A stretch of DNA of 64,000 nucleotides from the NCBI RefSeq assembly GCF_001578105.1, contig NZ_CP014275.1, positions 620,001 through 684,000 on the forward strand, written 5' to 3'. The first letter of the stretch is position 1, and each line of letters begins with the position of its first letter. This document shows positions 1 to 9,062 of the stretch, piece after piece. Source of the stretch: Martelella sp. AD-3 (GTDB lineage: Bacteria > Pseudomonadota > Alphaproteobacteria > Rhizobiales > Rhizobiaceae). Below the pieces are notes generated by a model. It did not search any database. It was not told where the DNA came from and was given only the letters and a program-made list of their open reading frames with translations. The position numbers and the translations under genes were made by a program.

Positions 1-1686
1 GCGGGTTTCGATGTCCCAGGACGATTCGTCTGGTCCGCGGACTATGTCGTGGCCTCGCTTGTCCTGGGAGCGGTCATCGGCGTGGTTTCCAGTTCCGCTG
101 CGAACCGCATTCCCGGGCGCTGGAACCAGGCCCTGGCAACCGCACTCGTGGTGCTCGCGATCTTTGCCGTCCACATGGTAAGCCTCGCCGGGCTCACGGT
201 CGTCCCCGACGGCACGATCCATTTTCAAGGCGATGGACTGCAACCGCAGACAATGACCTTCTTCGCCGCGCAGGCGGCTGGCATGGTGATCGTGCTCGGC
301 CTCGGGCTGTTGATGCTCGATGCGAAGAATCGCAAGATCGTCTCCTCGCAACTGCACCGCGCCAGCGCGCACGATGCGCTCACCGGCCTGCCGAACCGGC
401 GCGCGCTGATCGAGGAATTGCAGCGCATGCTGGAGGAAAGCCGGAGCGACACGTCGTTCGCCGTCGGATTTCTCGACATCAAGGGCTTCAAGGAGATCAA
501 TGTCGTGCACGGCAATGCCGCCGGCGACTTCATTCTGGGCATTATCGCGCAGAAGATCGTCGGCGTCCTGCCGGGCGATGCCTTCGTCGCGCGAGCAGGC
601 AATGACGAGTTTGCGGTTCTCCTGCGCGGCTACCGGCATCGCCAGGACGTGCTGAAGGTCTGTCGCCGGGTGATGAGCGAGATCGCGCAGCCGCTTGAAT
701 GGCAGGGCAAGCGGATCGAGATCATTCTTCATGGCGGTTGCGCCCTTTTTCCGGGCGACGGTCGGATTGCAGATGAACTCGTGGCCAGGGTCGATGCCGC
801 GCTGCAGCGGGCAAAGCGGGGCAAGGCCGGGACGCTGGCCTTCTACGACGAGGCGCTGGACCATGGAGAGCGGCAGATGAACGCGCTGGCGCTCGACATG
901 CGCCGTGCGCTGGAGGACGGCGAGTTCCGGCTCTATTATCAGCAACAGCACCTGACGGACGATCGTTCGATTTTCGGTTTCGAGGTTCTGTTGCGCTGGT
1001 TCCACAAGGATCTCGGACTGATCCCGCCCGATGATTTCATTCCTCTTGCCGAAAGGACCGGCTTCATCGTTACGCTCGGGGAGTGGGTGCTGCGCGAGGC
1101 CTGTATGGATGCGGTGCACTGGAAACAGCCTTATCAGGTCGGGGTCAATGTCGCGCCCCAGCAGCTTGCGGATCTGCATTTTCCGGAAAAGGTGGGAGAT
1201 ATCCTGCGCGAGAGCGGGCTTCCGGCCGACCGGCTTGAGCTTGAATTCACCGAAAGCGGCATTGTCGAGAATGTCCACCGGGCCCATGAGACTTTCGCCC
1301 GGTTGCGGGCGCTCGGGGTCAAGATCGCCATGGATGATTTCGGAACCGGGTATTCGTCGCTGGCGACGCTGCAGCAGTTTCCCTTCCACAAGATCAAGGT
1401 CGATCGTTCCTTCGTGTCCGGCCTGCCGCATGACACTCTGTCGGCCGCAATCGTCCGCTCGACCGTCATCATCAGCGAAAGCCTCGGCCTACGCGTGCTC
1501 GCCGAAGGGGTGGAAACCGAAGAGCAACTGGAATTCCTGCGGCACGAAGGCTGTCCGCGCGCCCAAGGCTATTACTTCGGCAAGCCGAAACCACGCGCCG
1601 AGATCGAAACCATCGTCAATGACGACGGCGTCTTCGGCGCGCCTCAAAACGAAGCCGAACGCGCAACGGCGAAAAACACCATTTGA
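1..1686 (+). CDS. MHYT-GGDEF-EAL c-di-GMP signalling protein (5' end missing)
   Basis: The frame is open from the first base, so the true start lies upstream; the in-frame GTG at 49 is internal. The first ~90 residues are hydrophobic and include a VHMVSLAG stretch like the repeats of MHYT membrane sensor domains. A GGDEF domain follows (HDALTGLPNRRAL, then GNDEF where GGDEF is expected, about residue 184 counted from the GTG at 49), then an EAL domain with EVL for EAL, NVAPQQL, DDFGTGYSSL and QGYYFGKP. The altered GGDEF signature suggests weak or no cyclase activity. The EAL metal and catalytic motifs look intact, so phosphodiesterase activity is the better guess. It would act at the inner membrane on cyclic di-GMP. 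Domain assignment is firm; net enzyme activity is inference. Confidence 0.9.
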   Translation, partial: AGFDVPGRFVWSADYVVASLVLGAVIGVVSSSAANRIPGRWNQALATALVVLAIFAVHMVSLAGLTVVPDGTIHFQGDGLQPQTMTFFAAQAAGMVIVLGLGLLMLDAKNRKIVSSQLHRASAHDALTGLPNRRALIEELQRMLEESRSDTSFAVGFLDIKGFKEINVVHGNAAGDFILGIIAQKIVGVLPGDAFVARAGNDEFAVLLRGYRHRQDVLKVCRRVMSEIAQPLEWQGKRIEIILHGGCALFPGDGRIADELVARVDAALQRAKRGKAGTLAFYDEALDHGERQMNALALDMRRALEDGEFRLYYQQQHLTDDRSIFGFEVLLRWFHKDLGLIPPDDFIPLAERTGFIVTLGEWVLREACMDAVHWKQPYQVGVNVAPQQLADLHFPEKVGDILRESGLPADRLELEFTESGIVENVHRAHETFARLRALGVKIAMDDFGTGYSSLATLQQFPFHKIKVDRSFVSGLPHDTLSAAIVRSTVIISESLGLRVLAEGVETEEQLEFLRHEGCPRAQGYYFGKPKPRAEIETIVNDDGVFGAPQNEAERATAKNTI

Positions 1687-1805
1687 CGGCGGCGAGCCCG
1701 AAAGCCTGCTCGGCCGCGGAGCCTGCGCCGGTTGGCAGGAGGTGAGGCTTTCCTTAAGACGTGCCCCGGCCTATGCTTGTTCCAACGGGATCGAAGGAGG
1801 GGGCA

Positions 1806-2189
1806 ATGACGCTCGGCGTCAAGGATGCGCTGGATGCGTTTCAGGCGCAAAACAACGCTGTCGACAAGCTGTGGACCTATTTCTCGGCCGTCAGCTTGGC
1901 CGTGGCCGGCTATGTCATCTCCTACAGCAGCGGCGATGGGTTCAGCACGGCCCGCGTGATCGCCATTGCCGGCGCATACGCAATCTTCTGCATCAACAAC
2001 AATATGGCGCTCGGCACCGGGCAGACTTTGCTTGTGAGCCTGGCCCAGGCTACCCGAAACAGCGGCACCGCCGGCGGCGTGCCTTTGGATATCAAGGTGT
2101 TGAGCTGCCGGGCCGTGCGCTGGGGACAGGGCCTGATGGCTTCAGCGGTGGTCATCGGCACCTTGGTCTTCGGCCACGTATTAGGCTAA
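1806..2189 (+). CDS. small integral membrane protein of unknown function
   Basis: A 127-residue protein that I cannot assign to a family. The start at 1806 is chosen because a strong ribosome-binding site (AAGGAGGGGG) lies immediately before it; an in-frame ATG at 1761 has none. The sequence shows about three hydrophobic segments (residues ~25-42, ~49-65 and the C-terminal ~20), with a Gln/Asn-rich N terminus and a polar loop between the second and third. It runs convergently towards prs and is separated from it by a strong palindrome. Nothing in the neighbourhood fixes its role. Confidence 0.6.
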   Translation: MTLGVKDALDAFQAQNNAVDKLWTYFSAVSLAVAGYVISYSSGDGFSTARVIAIAGAYAIFCINNNMALGTGQTLLVSLAQATRNSGTAGGVPLDIKVLSCRAVRWGQGLMASAVVIGTLVFGHVLG

Positions 2190-2250
2190 AGTAATTCGCC
2201 AGCAGACGGGAACATCTGACGTCTGAGAAAATGCGTCACTACAAAGCGAT

Positions 2251-2289
2251 AGAGCGGTTCCGCGCGTCCGCGAAAGGCGGAACCGCTCT
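2251..2289. terminator. 13-bp-stem palindrome between convergent genes, likely bidirectional terminator
   Basis: AGAGCGGTTCCGC at 2251-2263 is exactly complementary to 2277-2289, with a 13-base loop. It lies between two convergent genes (stops at 2189 and 2297). No long T-run follows on either strand. The sequence resembles a dispersed palindrome common in Rhizobiaceae intergenic DNA, so it may equally be a repeat-family copy. Confidence 0.6.
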
Positions 2290-2296
2290 GGATGAG

Positions 2297-3229
2297 CTAG
2301 TCGAAAAGGCTCGAGACGGAGGATTCGTGGCTCGTCCTGTTGATCGCCTCGCCGATCAGCGCGGCTGTTGAGATCACCCGGATATTGCTGGCGGCGACCA
2401 TCTCCCCGCGCGGCTGGATCGAGTCGGTGATCACCAGTTCTTCGAGCTTGGAGGAACTGATGCGCTGGGTGGCGGACCCCGACAGGACGCCGTGGGTGAT
2501 GTAGGCGGTTACCGAGAGCGCGCCGTTGTTCAGGAGCGCCTCGGCGGCGTTGCAGAGCGTGCCGCCGGAATCGACGATATCGTCGATCAGGATGCATTCC
2601 TTGCCCTCGACCTCGCCGATGATGTTCATGACCTCGGATTCGCCCGGTCGCTCGCGCCGCTTGTCGACGATGGCGAGAAGACAGTCGAGCCGCTTGGCGA
2701 GCGCGCGGGCCCGTACAACGCCGCCGACATCGGGCGAGACCACCATGACATTGTCGAGGTTGCGTCGCGCCTTGATGTCGCGCGCGAGGATCGGCAGTGC
2801 ATAGAGGTTGTCGGTGGGAATGTCGAAAAAGCCCTGGATCTGGCCGGCATGAAGATCAAGCGTCATCACGCGGTTGGCCCCGGCCTGGGTGATCAGATTG
2901 GCCACCAGCTTGGCCGAGATCGGAGTGCGCGGGCCGGGTTTGCGATCCTGCCGTGCATAGCCGAAATAGGGAAGGACCGCCGTGATGCGGCGCGCCGAGG
3001 AGCGACGGAACGCGTCGATCATGATCAGCAGTTCCATCAGGTGGTCATTGGTCGGAAAAGAGGTCGACTGGACGACGAAGACGTCCTCGCCGCGCACGTT
3101 TTCCTGGATTTCCACGAAGATTTCCTGATCGGCGAACCGCCTGACGCTCGCCTTGCCCATCGGGACATTGAGATAGTTGCAGATCGCTTCGGCAAGCTGT
3201 CGATTGGAATTGCCCGCGAAAACCTTCAT
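2297..3229 (-). CDS. prs: ribose-phosphate pyrophosphokinase
   Basis: Makes phosphoribosyl pyrophosphate from ribose 5-phosphate and ATP for purine, pyrimidine, histidine and tryptophan synthesis in the cytoplasm. The 310-residue length is standard. The protein begins [14 protein letters not shown], shows the [11 protein letters not shown] metal/ATP region, the flexible-loop KRR segment, and the PRPP-binding loop [12 protein letters not shown]. An upstream in-frame ATG at 3319 would add a 30-residue basic extension not seen in the family, so 3229 is used. Transcription runs away from the lipoprotein gene at 3366, and the gene probably has its own promoter in 3230-3365. Confidence 0.97.
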   Translation of the reverse strand: MKVFAGNSNRQLAEAICNYLNVPMGKASVRRFADQEIFVEIQENVRGEDVFVVQSTSFPTNDHLMELLIMIDAFRRSSARRITAVLPYFGYARQDRKPGPRTPISAKLVANLITQAGANRVMTLDLHAGQIQGFFDIPTDNLYALPILARDIKARRNLDNVMVVSPDVGGVVRARALAKRLDCLLAIVDKRRERPGESEVMNIIGEVEGKECILIDDIVDSGGTLCNAAEALLNNGALSVTAYITHGVLSGSATQRISSSKLEELVITDSIQPRGEMVAASNIRVISTAALIGEAINRTSHESSVSSLFD

Positions 3230-3365
3230 GTCATACCGCCCGTTGCGTCTTCCTGCCCGCTTTTTAACCGGCCTGCCGGTGATTGCAAGGCGGTTGTTAC
3301 GGTCTTGTGACGGTTTCAACCGACTTTACCGTTTCAATGTGGCCAAAAGGAAAGGGCAGCGCGCA

Positions 3366-4238
3366 TCAACCCTGGCTGTCGAGCCAGGCAAGCAGCGATC
3401 CGACGGATTTCTGACCGACATCGGCCATCATCTCCGGCGTCACCGCCTCCCAGGGGTCGCTTCCGGAAAACTCGCCTGCCGGCGCGGCTTCGCTGCCCTG
3501 GATGCGGTGAAGACGCAGGCCGTCCGAGCCGATCACGTCCCAGACATAGACGACAGAGACCCGGCCGTCGTCGTTGACGACCGAAAAATAGCCCTTGAGC
3601 GAGAGGTCTGCCGCCGTCTCGCCCATCGGCACGATGGTGAGGCCGGCCGCGCGCACGCTGTCGCCGAGGCGGGCCGAGAGCGGCTCGAGCTTGTCGGAAG
3701 GGGCGCCGATGATCGGCAGGAAGCGGACCGACTGGACGGTGGTGACCGACGCCGGCTGCTTTGCGGCAGGCGCGGCGGATGCGGCCTGTTGCGGCGGTGC
3801 CTGTTGCGTCATGGTCTCGGGCGCCGGGGTCTGTCGGGTCATTGCCGCTTGCCGAGGCGCGGCAGCCGCGGGCGGGGTTGCAGGCGCCGTTCCTGCAGGA
3901 GCCGCTGTTGAAGGCGCCAGGCCGAGTTGGTCTGCCTGCTGGCCGAAGGTGGAAGGCGCGCGACCGCGTCCGGGCGTGGCATCAAGCGCGGTGGCGGCCT
4001 CGTCCGTCGTGACCCGGGGGCTGCCCGGATTGCCGTAGGAGGGCGAGGCAGGAGCGGCAAGGCTCCGGCGGGCGACGCTTGCCTGCGGTGCGGCGGCGAC
4101 CGGCGGCGGGTCTTGATAGGCTTGCGGCGCGGCATCGCCGACAGGGGCAGGGGGCGTCGACGCCACCGTCATCACGTCTGTGGCGGAACAGGCGGCAAGC
4201 AGGCCCGCAGCAAGGAGAATGCCTGCCATACGCATCAT
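3366..4238 (-). CDS. proline/alanine-rich lipoprotein of unknown function
   Basis: A 290-residue protein with a lipoprotein signal: MMRMAGILLAAGLLAAC places a lipobox Cys at residue 17. Residues ~20-165 are low-complexity and rich in Pro, Ala and Gln, probably an extended linker. The C-terminal ~115 residues look folded and contain alternating hydrophobic strands around SLKGYFSVV and VSVVYVWDVIG. It should be lipid-anchored in the envelope after processing by Lgt, whose gene is nearby (7488-8348). I do not recognise a characterised function. It follows the M24-fold gene on the same strand after 82 bases. Confidence 0.75.
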   Translation of the reverse strand: MMRMAGILLAAGLLAACSATDVMTVASTPPAPVGDAAPQAYQDPPPVAAAPQASVARRSLAAPASPSYGNPGSPRVTTDEAATALDATPGRGRAPSTFGQQADQLGLAPSTAAPAGTAPATPPAAAAPRQAAMTRQTPAPETMTQQAPPQQAASAAPAAKQPASVTTVQSVRFLPIIGAPSDKLEPLSARLGDSVRAAGLTIVPMGETAADLSLKGYFSVVNDDGRVSVVYVWDVIGSDGLRLHRIQGSEAAPAGEFSGSDPWEAVTPEMMADVGQKSVGSLLAWLDSQG

Positions 4239-4320
4239 CTGACCACGCCCTTTCCGTTGAAAATACTGGCGATTTTCGGGAGAGGGGGCGGGTTTGTCAA
4301 ACGCTGGCGACGATCATGCT

Positions 4321-5472
4321 TTATTTTGCGTAAAGGTCGAGGCCAAGCCTGGAAAGCGGTTTGGGATCGTCCTCGCCGGTCAGATAGGTGCGGCCGAGCG
4401 TCATTGCCGTTCCGCTGTCTGAATCCATGATGATGATGTGCACGAACAGCGACATGGACGGCAGGATCGGGTTCGGATTTCCGGCATGGAACATCTGGTG
4501 TTCCATCCAAGACGGGGCGAACCGCGCGCCGAGCGAATAGCCGCAGGCGTTCAGCCGGTGGCGCGAAAGACCGCGGGCATCCATGATCTCGGCGTGCTTG
4601 TCGAAGACGTCGCCGAAACTGTGTCCCGGCCGCAGCAATTCCTCGATCGCTTCCAGCGTTGCCTTCGCCGCGCCGAACAGCGCGTGATGACGGTCGCTCG
4701 GCTCACCGATCACCAGCGTGCGCATGGCCGCAACATGGTAATGCCCGGACACGCCCGCCCATTCGAGCGTCAGCTGGTCGTTCTCCGAGAGCCGGCGCCG
4801 GCCCGATTTGGCGCGGCACAAAAGTGCGCTCTCGCCCGAGCCGATGATGAAGTTGTTGGCCGGATAATCACCGCCGCCGGAAAGCACGGCGCCCTGCATC
4901 GCCGAAAGGATTTCGGCCTCGTCCGCGCCGGGCTTGACCAGCGGTAGCGCCGCATCGAAGGCGTCATCGCAAAGCACTGCGGCCTTTTCGATATGGGTGA
5001 TCTCGGCCGGGCTCTTGATCAGGCGCAGATTCGAAACGAGATAGGACGCGTCCTCGAGCTGGCAGAACGTGGAGAGTTGCTGGTCGAGCAGATGGGCGGA
5101 GCGCCCGGTCATGCCGTGGGTGTCATACTCGACGCCGATGCGGCAGCCGAGCAGGTCGAGATCGGCCAGCATCTCCTTCAGGTCGCGGCTCGGGTCCGTC
5201 TGGCCTCGATCGACCCAGATGCGGATATCGGAGATGTTGGAGGTCTGGCGCGCCTGGCGGACGTCTGCCGAGCGGGTCAAAAGCGTCATCTTGCCGTCGG
5301 CTGTCACCGCAAGGCACTGGAAGAAGACGAAGCCGAACGTGTCGTAGCCGGTCAGCCAGTACATGCTTTCCTGCGCGAACAGAAGCACGGCATCGAGCTT
5401 CTTGGCGGCCATCGCGCTCTTCAGCCGCTCCAGCCTGTCGGCATATTCCTCATTGTCAAAGATCAGCGCCAT
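4321..5472 (-). CDS. M24-fold (creatinase/prolidase superfamily) protein, metal ligands apparently lost
   Basis: A 383-residue protein with the two-domain layout of the M24 pita-bread superfamily: an N-terminal creatinase-N domain (residues ~10-150, MYWLTGYDTFGF) and a C-terminal catalytic fold. In metallo-members the motif near residue 240 contains two Asp ligands; here it reads LEWAGVSGHYHVAAMRT, with Glu and Ala at those places. The later region around GYSLGARFAPSW and PSMSLFVHIIIMD also lacks clear metal ligands. This is like creatinase, which works without metal. The substrate is unknown; Xaa-Pro peptidase is the name automatic annotation would give. The start at 5472 has a GGGGAG site; an ATG at 5499 is possible. 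Confidence 0.85.
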   Translation of the reverse strand: MALIFDNEEYADRLERLKSAMAAKKLDAVLLFAQESMYWLTGYDTFGFVFFQCLAVTADGKMTLLTRSADVRQARQTSNISDIRIWVDRGQTDPSRDLKEMLADLDLLGCRIGVEYDTHGMTGRSAHLLDQQLSTFCQLEDASYLVSNLRLIKSPAEITHIEKAAVLCDDAFDAALPLVKPGADEAEILSAMQGAVLSGGGDYPANNFIIGSGESALLCRAKSGRRRLSENDQLTLEWAGVSGHYHVAAMRTLVIGEPSDRHHALFGAAKATLEAIEELLRPGHSFGDVFDKHAEIMDARGLSRHRLNACGYSLGARFAPSWMEHQMFHAGNPNPILPSMSLFVHIIIMDSDSGTAMTLGRTYLTGEDDPKPLSRLGLDLYAK

Positions 5473-5517
5473 ATCTGTCTCCCCGGGCGTGCCTGGCACG
5501 CGATTGACGTTTAGGGC

Positions 5518-6387
5518 TCATGAAGCCGTTATCGAGATCGCCGAGATCTGGCGGCCGTAATCCGGCTCGCCGCGATGGGTGGAACGGCGATAGGAAAAGA
5601 AATCCTGCTCATTCTCATAGGTGCATTGCCCGATGATGTCGTGCGCAATTCCGGCGCGGTCAAGCCTCAGGCCTATGAAGCCGGCAAGGTCGAACAGGGC
5701 GTGGCCTTCCCGTCCGGAGGGCGAAAACAAGCGCGAAAACGCTGTGTCCGTCTCGGTGAAGCGGGCGACGAATTCCGGACCGACCTCGTAGGCGCGCCTG
5801 CCGATGCAGGGACCAAGGCTCGCGATTGTCGTGTCGCGGTTTGCGCCGAGCTTCGCCATGGCTGCAAGGGTCGCCTCGAGAACGCCGCTGAGCGCGCCGC
5901 GCCAGCCCGCATGGGCGGCGCCAATGATGCCGGCCTCCGTGTCGGCAAAGAGCACCGGGCCGCAATCGGCCGTCAGCACGCCGAGCACGAGACCCGGCGT
6001 TTTCGTCACCAGCGCATCGGCGCGCGGCCGCTCGCCGGCAAAGGGCACGTCGACGGCAATCGCCTCGGCCGAATGGCACTGGTGCAGATTGACGAGCCGG
6101 GCGGTCTCTTCACCGAACCAGCCGGCGACGCGGGCGCGGTTTTCCGAAACGTTTTCAGCCCGGTCGTCCGAACCCGCGCCACAATTGAGGCTCTCGTAGA
6201 TGCCGGCGGATAGGCCGCCCCGGCGCGTGAAAAAACCGTGACGCACCGAGGTGCCGGCAAGCCTTGCGCCAAGGAGCGGGCTTTGAACCGGGGTAAGGTC
6301 TGCGGCGGTCTCGGCTGTATGGCCGGGCTGGAGCATCGGGCTATCCTGTCTCGCGTTTGGGCGGATGGTGGTGCGCGCGAAGCGCAT
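5518..6387 (-). CDS. pgeF: purine nucleoside phosphorylase / peptidoglycan editing factor (laccase-domain, YfiH family)
   Basis: YfiH/PgeF-family enzyme. The family carries a Zn or Cu site and has been linked both to adenosine/inosine phosphorolysis and to preventing L-Ser misincorporation into peptidoglycan. Signatures are HGFFTRRGG, a histidine pair in LVNLHQCHS, LTADCGPVLF and AHAGWRGAL, plus the SLGPCIG and YRR segments near the C terminus. The start at 6387 has GAGGA eight bases upstream and lies three bases after the stop of the preceding methyltransferase, suggesting coupling; an internal ATG at 6336 gives a more typical N terminus. It is the third gene of a run lgt, methyltransferase, pgeF on the minus strand. 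Confidence 0.93.
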   Translation of the reverse strand: MRFARTTIRPNARQDSPMLQPGHTAETAADLTPVQSPLLGARLAGTSVRHGFFTRRGGLSAGIYESLNCGAGSDDRAENVSENRARVAGWFGEETARLVNLHQCHSAEAIAVDVPFAGERPRADALVTKTPGLVLGVLTADCGPVLFADTEAGIIGAAHAGWRGALSGVLEATLAAMAKLGANRDTTIASLGPCIGRRAYEVGPEFVARFTETDTAFSRLFSPSGREGHALFDLAGFIGLRLDRAGIAHDIIGQCTYENEQDFFSYRRSTHRGEPDYGRQISAISITAS

Positions 6388-6390
6388 TTG

Positions 6391-7491
6391 TCAATCCTCG
6401 CCGTCAAAGGGCAAGAGCGGCAACGGTCGGTTGGAGACGCATAATACTTTGAAAAGATTACCCATTTCTCCTTGTTTGTCACCGGCCAGCCGGCGCGCGG
6501 CTGCGACGATCTGCTGCTGGGTGACGAGGTCCTTGCCGCGGCCGAGGGCGGATGCGCGAGGACCAAGACCAAGTCCTGCCAGAAAAGCGCCCTGCATCAT
6601 CATCGGATGAACATGAAGCCCTTCCTGCCGGGCGACAGCGGCAAGGGCGCCAAAATCCACATGGCTTGTCAGGTCCGCCTCGCCGGGATGCGCCAGGGGC
6701 GGATCAAAGGCGTGGTTGCGGATTGCCTGCAGCGTATCGCCGAAGCCGCTTGTCAGATGCCCGTAATCGATGATCAGCGCGCTGCCGCCCCCGGCCTTCA
6801 GCCTCTCGGCGAGTTGCGCCATCAGCGCCTCGCGCGCCGGCGCGGTCTCGAAGATCGCGCCGTCGGGCTGCGCCCGCCAGTCCGGCGGAAGGGCAGCCGG
6901 ATCGAGCTTGGCCGGCGATATGCCGAAGCAAAGCGCGCCGTCATCGTCGAGCGTGACCACGCGCTCGAACAGACCGGACCTGGCCTTGACGAACTGGCGC
7001 GGCGCGATGGCGTCGAACAGTTCATTGGCGACGAACAGGGCAAAGCCTTCCGGCGCTTCGGCAAGACCGTCGATCCAGCAGATCTTGCCGACGTGCCGCT
7101 CAAGCCTTTCGGCCTGGCGCGCGCGGAGCGCCGGGCTCGTCTCCATCAAGGCGACGGCAAGCCCCGAATAGAGATCGGGGGCCAGCTTCAAAATGACATT
7201 CAGGATGTCCGCCATCATCGTGCCGCGTCCCGGTCCGCCTTCGATCAGCACCGTCTCCGGCGGCCGGCCGTGACGCTGCCAGGCCTGGATCAGGAAAATG
7301 CCGACGAGTTCGCCGAACAACTGGGAAATTTCGGGCGCGGTGGTGAAGTCGCCGCTGCGCCCCAGCGGGTCGCGGGTGATGTAGTAGCCATGATCGGGAT
7401 CGGCGAGGCAGATGTTGAAATAGGTGCTGACCGGCATCGGGCCGCCGGTCTCGATGATCGTCCGGATCTTGCCGGCGAGCCTCGTCGTCAC
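6391..7491 (-). CDS. MidA/NDUFAF7-family SAM-dependent methyltransferase
   Basis: A 366-residue member of the NDUFAF7/MidA (DUF185) family. In mitochondria this protein methylates an arginine of a complex I subunit during assembly, and bacterial homologues are presumed protein arginine methyltransferases. Visible are the family N-terminal motif YFNICLADPDHGYYITRDPL, the SAM-binding segment IEGGPGRGTMMADIL, and the acidic loop ALMETSPALR. Its start codon overlaps the stop of lgt in the arrangement ATGA, so the two are translationally coupled. The same lgt-methyltransferase-pgeF order is common in Hyphomicrobiales. The substrate here is inference. Confidence 0.92.
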   Translation of the reverse strand: MTTRLAGKIRTIIETGGPMPVSTYFNICLADPDHGYYITRDPLGRSGDFTTAPEISQLFGELVGIFLIQAWQRHGRPPETVLIEGGPGRGTMMADILNVILKLAPDLYSGLAVALMETSPALRARQAERLERHVGKICWIDGLAEAPEGFALFVANELFDAIAPRQFVKARSGLFERVVTLDDDGALCFGISPAKLDPAALPPDWRAQPDGAIFETAPAREALMAQLAERLKAGGGSALIIDYGHLTSGFGDTLQAIRNHAFDPPLAHPGEADLTSHVDFGALAAVARQEGLHVHPMMMQGAFLAGLGLGPRASALGRGKDLVTQQQIVAAARRLAGDKQGEMGNLFKVLCVSNRPLPLLPFDGED

Positions 7492-8348
7492 GATGCCTTG
7501 CCCGCGCCGTTCCGCGCCGCCATGCGGCCGGAATACCAGATGCCCCAGAGTCCGACGAGCAGCATGGGCAGGGACAGCACCATGCCCATGGTCAACCAGC
7601 CGCCGAAGAGATAGCCGATCTGCGGATCCGGCTCGCGGAAGAATTCAACGAAGATGCGCGACAGGGCATAAAGGCAGATGAAGAGGCTGCCGGTCAGGCC
7701 CGGACGCTTCAGCGTCAGAAAGGCCTGTGTCGCGATGAACAGTATGACAAGCGTCAGAAGGCCTTCGAGGCCGGCCTCGTAGAGCTGGCTCGGGTGGCGC
7801 GGCAGCGGTCCGGCGCCGGGAAAAACCATCGCCCAGGGAACGTCGCTTGACCGTCCCCAGAGTTCCGCATTGATGAAATTGGCGATGCGCCCGAAGAACA
7901 GGCCGACCGGCGTCACCGTCGCGACCAGGTCAAGCAGCGACCAGGTGTTGATGTCGTGTCTGCGCGAAAAGACGATCATCGCGACGATCATGCCGATCAG
8001 TCCGCCGTGGAAGGACATGCCGCCGTCCCAGACCTTGAAGAGCGCCAGAGGATGGGAAAGGAAGAAACCGGGGGCGTAAAAAAGCGCATAGCCCAGCCTC
8101 CCGCCGACGATGATCGCCAGCACCGACCAGGTGATGAAGTCGTCGAGCTTCGCGAGCGTCATCGGCCGCCGGCCGGCGGGCCAGAGCGCGTCCTTCCTCA
8201 AAAGCCAGCGGGCATAAAGCCAGCCGAGCAGAATGCCCGCGACATAGGCAAGTCCGTACCAGTGGACCTGCAGGGGGCCGAGGCGCACCGCCACCGGATC
8301 GATGGCGGGGAAGGGCATGGCGGCGAGCATGATATGGTCTGGCAGCAA
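7488..8348 (-). CDS. lgt: prolipoprotein diacylglyceryl transferase
   Basis: Transfers diacylglycerol from phosphatidylglycerol to the lipobox cysteine of prolipoproteins, the first step of bacterial lipoprotein maturation in the inner membrane. The 286-residue protein has about seven hydrophobic segments, the Lgt signature GRIANFINAELWGR and the HPSQLYEAGLEG motif, with HGGLIG earlier. The start at 8348 is used; ATG codons at 8330 and 8318 are alternatives. It heads the minus-strand run lgt, methyltransferase, pgeF and is divergent from ubiK. The window contains several likely clients (lipoproteins at 3366, 13543 and 52366). Confidence 0.97.
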   Translation of the reverse strand: MLPDHIMLAAMPFPAIDPVAVRLGPLQVHWYGLAYVAGILLGWLYARWLLRKDALWPAGRRPMTLAKLDDFITWSVLAIIVGGRLGYALFYAPGFFLSHPLALFKVWDGGMSFHGGLIGMIVAMIVFSRRHDINTWSLLDLVATVTPVGLFFGRIANFINAELWGRSSDVPWAMVFPGAGPLPRHPSQLYEAGLEGLLTLVILFIATQAFLTLKRPGLTGSLFICLYALSRIFVEFFREPDPQIGYLFGGWLTMGMVLSLPMLLVGLWGIWYSGRMAARNGAGKAS

Positions 8349-8530
8349 GGCGTTAATTCCTCTATGGTCGGCGCGAAGATGGCGACATAATCCGGCGCGG
8401 TCAAGCTCGCCCGCGGCCAGGGCGCATGCAGATTCGCCGCGACCGGACTTGCGCCTTCAGCGCGGGCCCACTACCTCAGAGGAAAGCACCGCAGATGGTG
8501 CGTTAGGGCATTTTCCAAGGAGAAACCGAC

Positions 8531-8794
8531 ATGACATCCGGCACCACGCGCATCCTCGATGATCTGGCGAAACTGATGACCGATGCCGCCGGCTCGGTTC
8601 AAAGTGCCGGGAAAGACCTTGAAACGGCGGTCAAGGCGCAGGTGGAACGCTGGCTGAACAGCATGGACGTCGTCCAGCGCGAGGAATTCGACGCCGTGCG
8701 CGACATGGCGATCAAGGCGCGCGACGAGAATGACGCGCTGCGCGCCCGTATCGACGCGCTCGAGGCGAAGCTGGACGGGAAGGCCGGAGAATAA
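8531..8794 (+). CDS. ubiK: UbiK-family accessory factor (BMFP coiled-coil protein)
   Basis: An 87-residue protein of the UbiK/YqiC family, which in Enterobacteria supports ubiquinone synthesis as an accessory factor and trimerises through a C-terminal coiled coil. The N-terminal half is amphipathic (ILDDLAKLMTDAAGSVQSAG). The C-terminal half carries the family segment VQREEFDAVRDMA followed by a heptad-rich helix (RARIDALEAKLD). A clear AAGGAG site precedes the ATG. A strong terminator at 8921 follows. The role in alphaproteobacteria is taken from the family. Confidence 0.88.
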   Translation: MTSGTTRILDDLAKLMTDAAGSVQSAGKDLETAVKAQVERWLNSMDVVQREEFDAVRDMAIKARDENDALRARIDALEAKLDGKAGE

Positions 8795-8920
8795 CAAGGC
8801 GCTTTACGGCGTTCGTTCCGAAGGCGGGCTTCAGGTAGGTCGGTCTCGTCCGAGACTGACAGGACGACCGTCCGATCTGTCCGCAACGGCGGCGTTTTCG
8901 TCGGTCGTGGTCCGAGGAGG

Positions 8921-8954
8921 CAGGCAGCGCGCCCGCGCGCCGTTGCCTGTTTTT
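8921..8954 (+). terminator. Rho-independent terminator downstream of ubiK
   Basis: CAGGCA (8921-8926) pairs with TGCCTG (8944-8949). An inner GCGCG/CGCGC stem and a three-base bulge complete the hairpin, and TTTTT follows at once. It ends transcripts from ubiK before the IS110 element. The rest of 8795-9062 holds no supported gene. Confidence 0.75.
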
Positions 8955-9062
8955 CTGCGGATGGTTTTGCCCCGTGTTTTGTTCCTGCCCGCTGCCGTGC
9001 ACAGCTTCGGTCACCAGACAGGCCTCGGGACCGGACGAAAGCACGATGCGTAGATAAAATAG

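Noticed and set aside
1031..2194. Alternative-frame ORF across the end of the EAL gene and the small membrane gene
   Set aside because: Out of frame with the clear EAL domain, Arg/Ser-rich, and incompatible with the strong ribosome site at 1795-1804.
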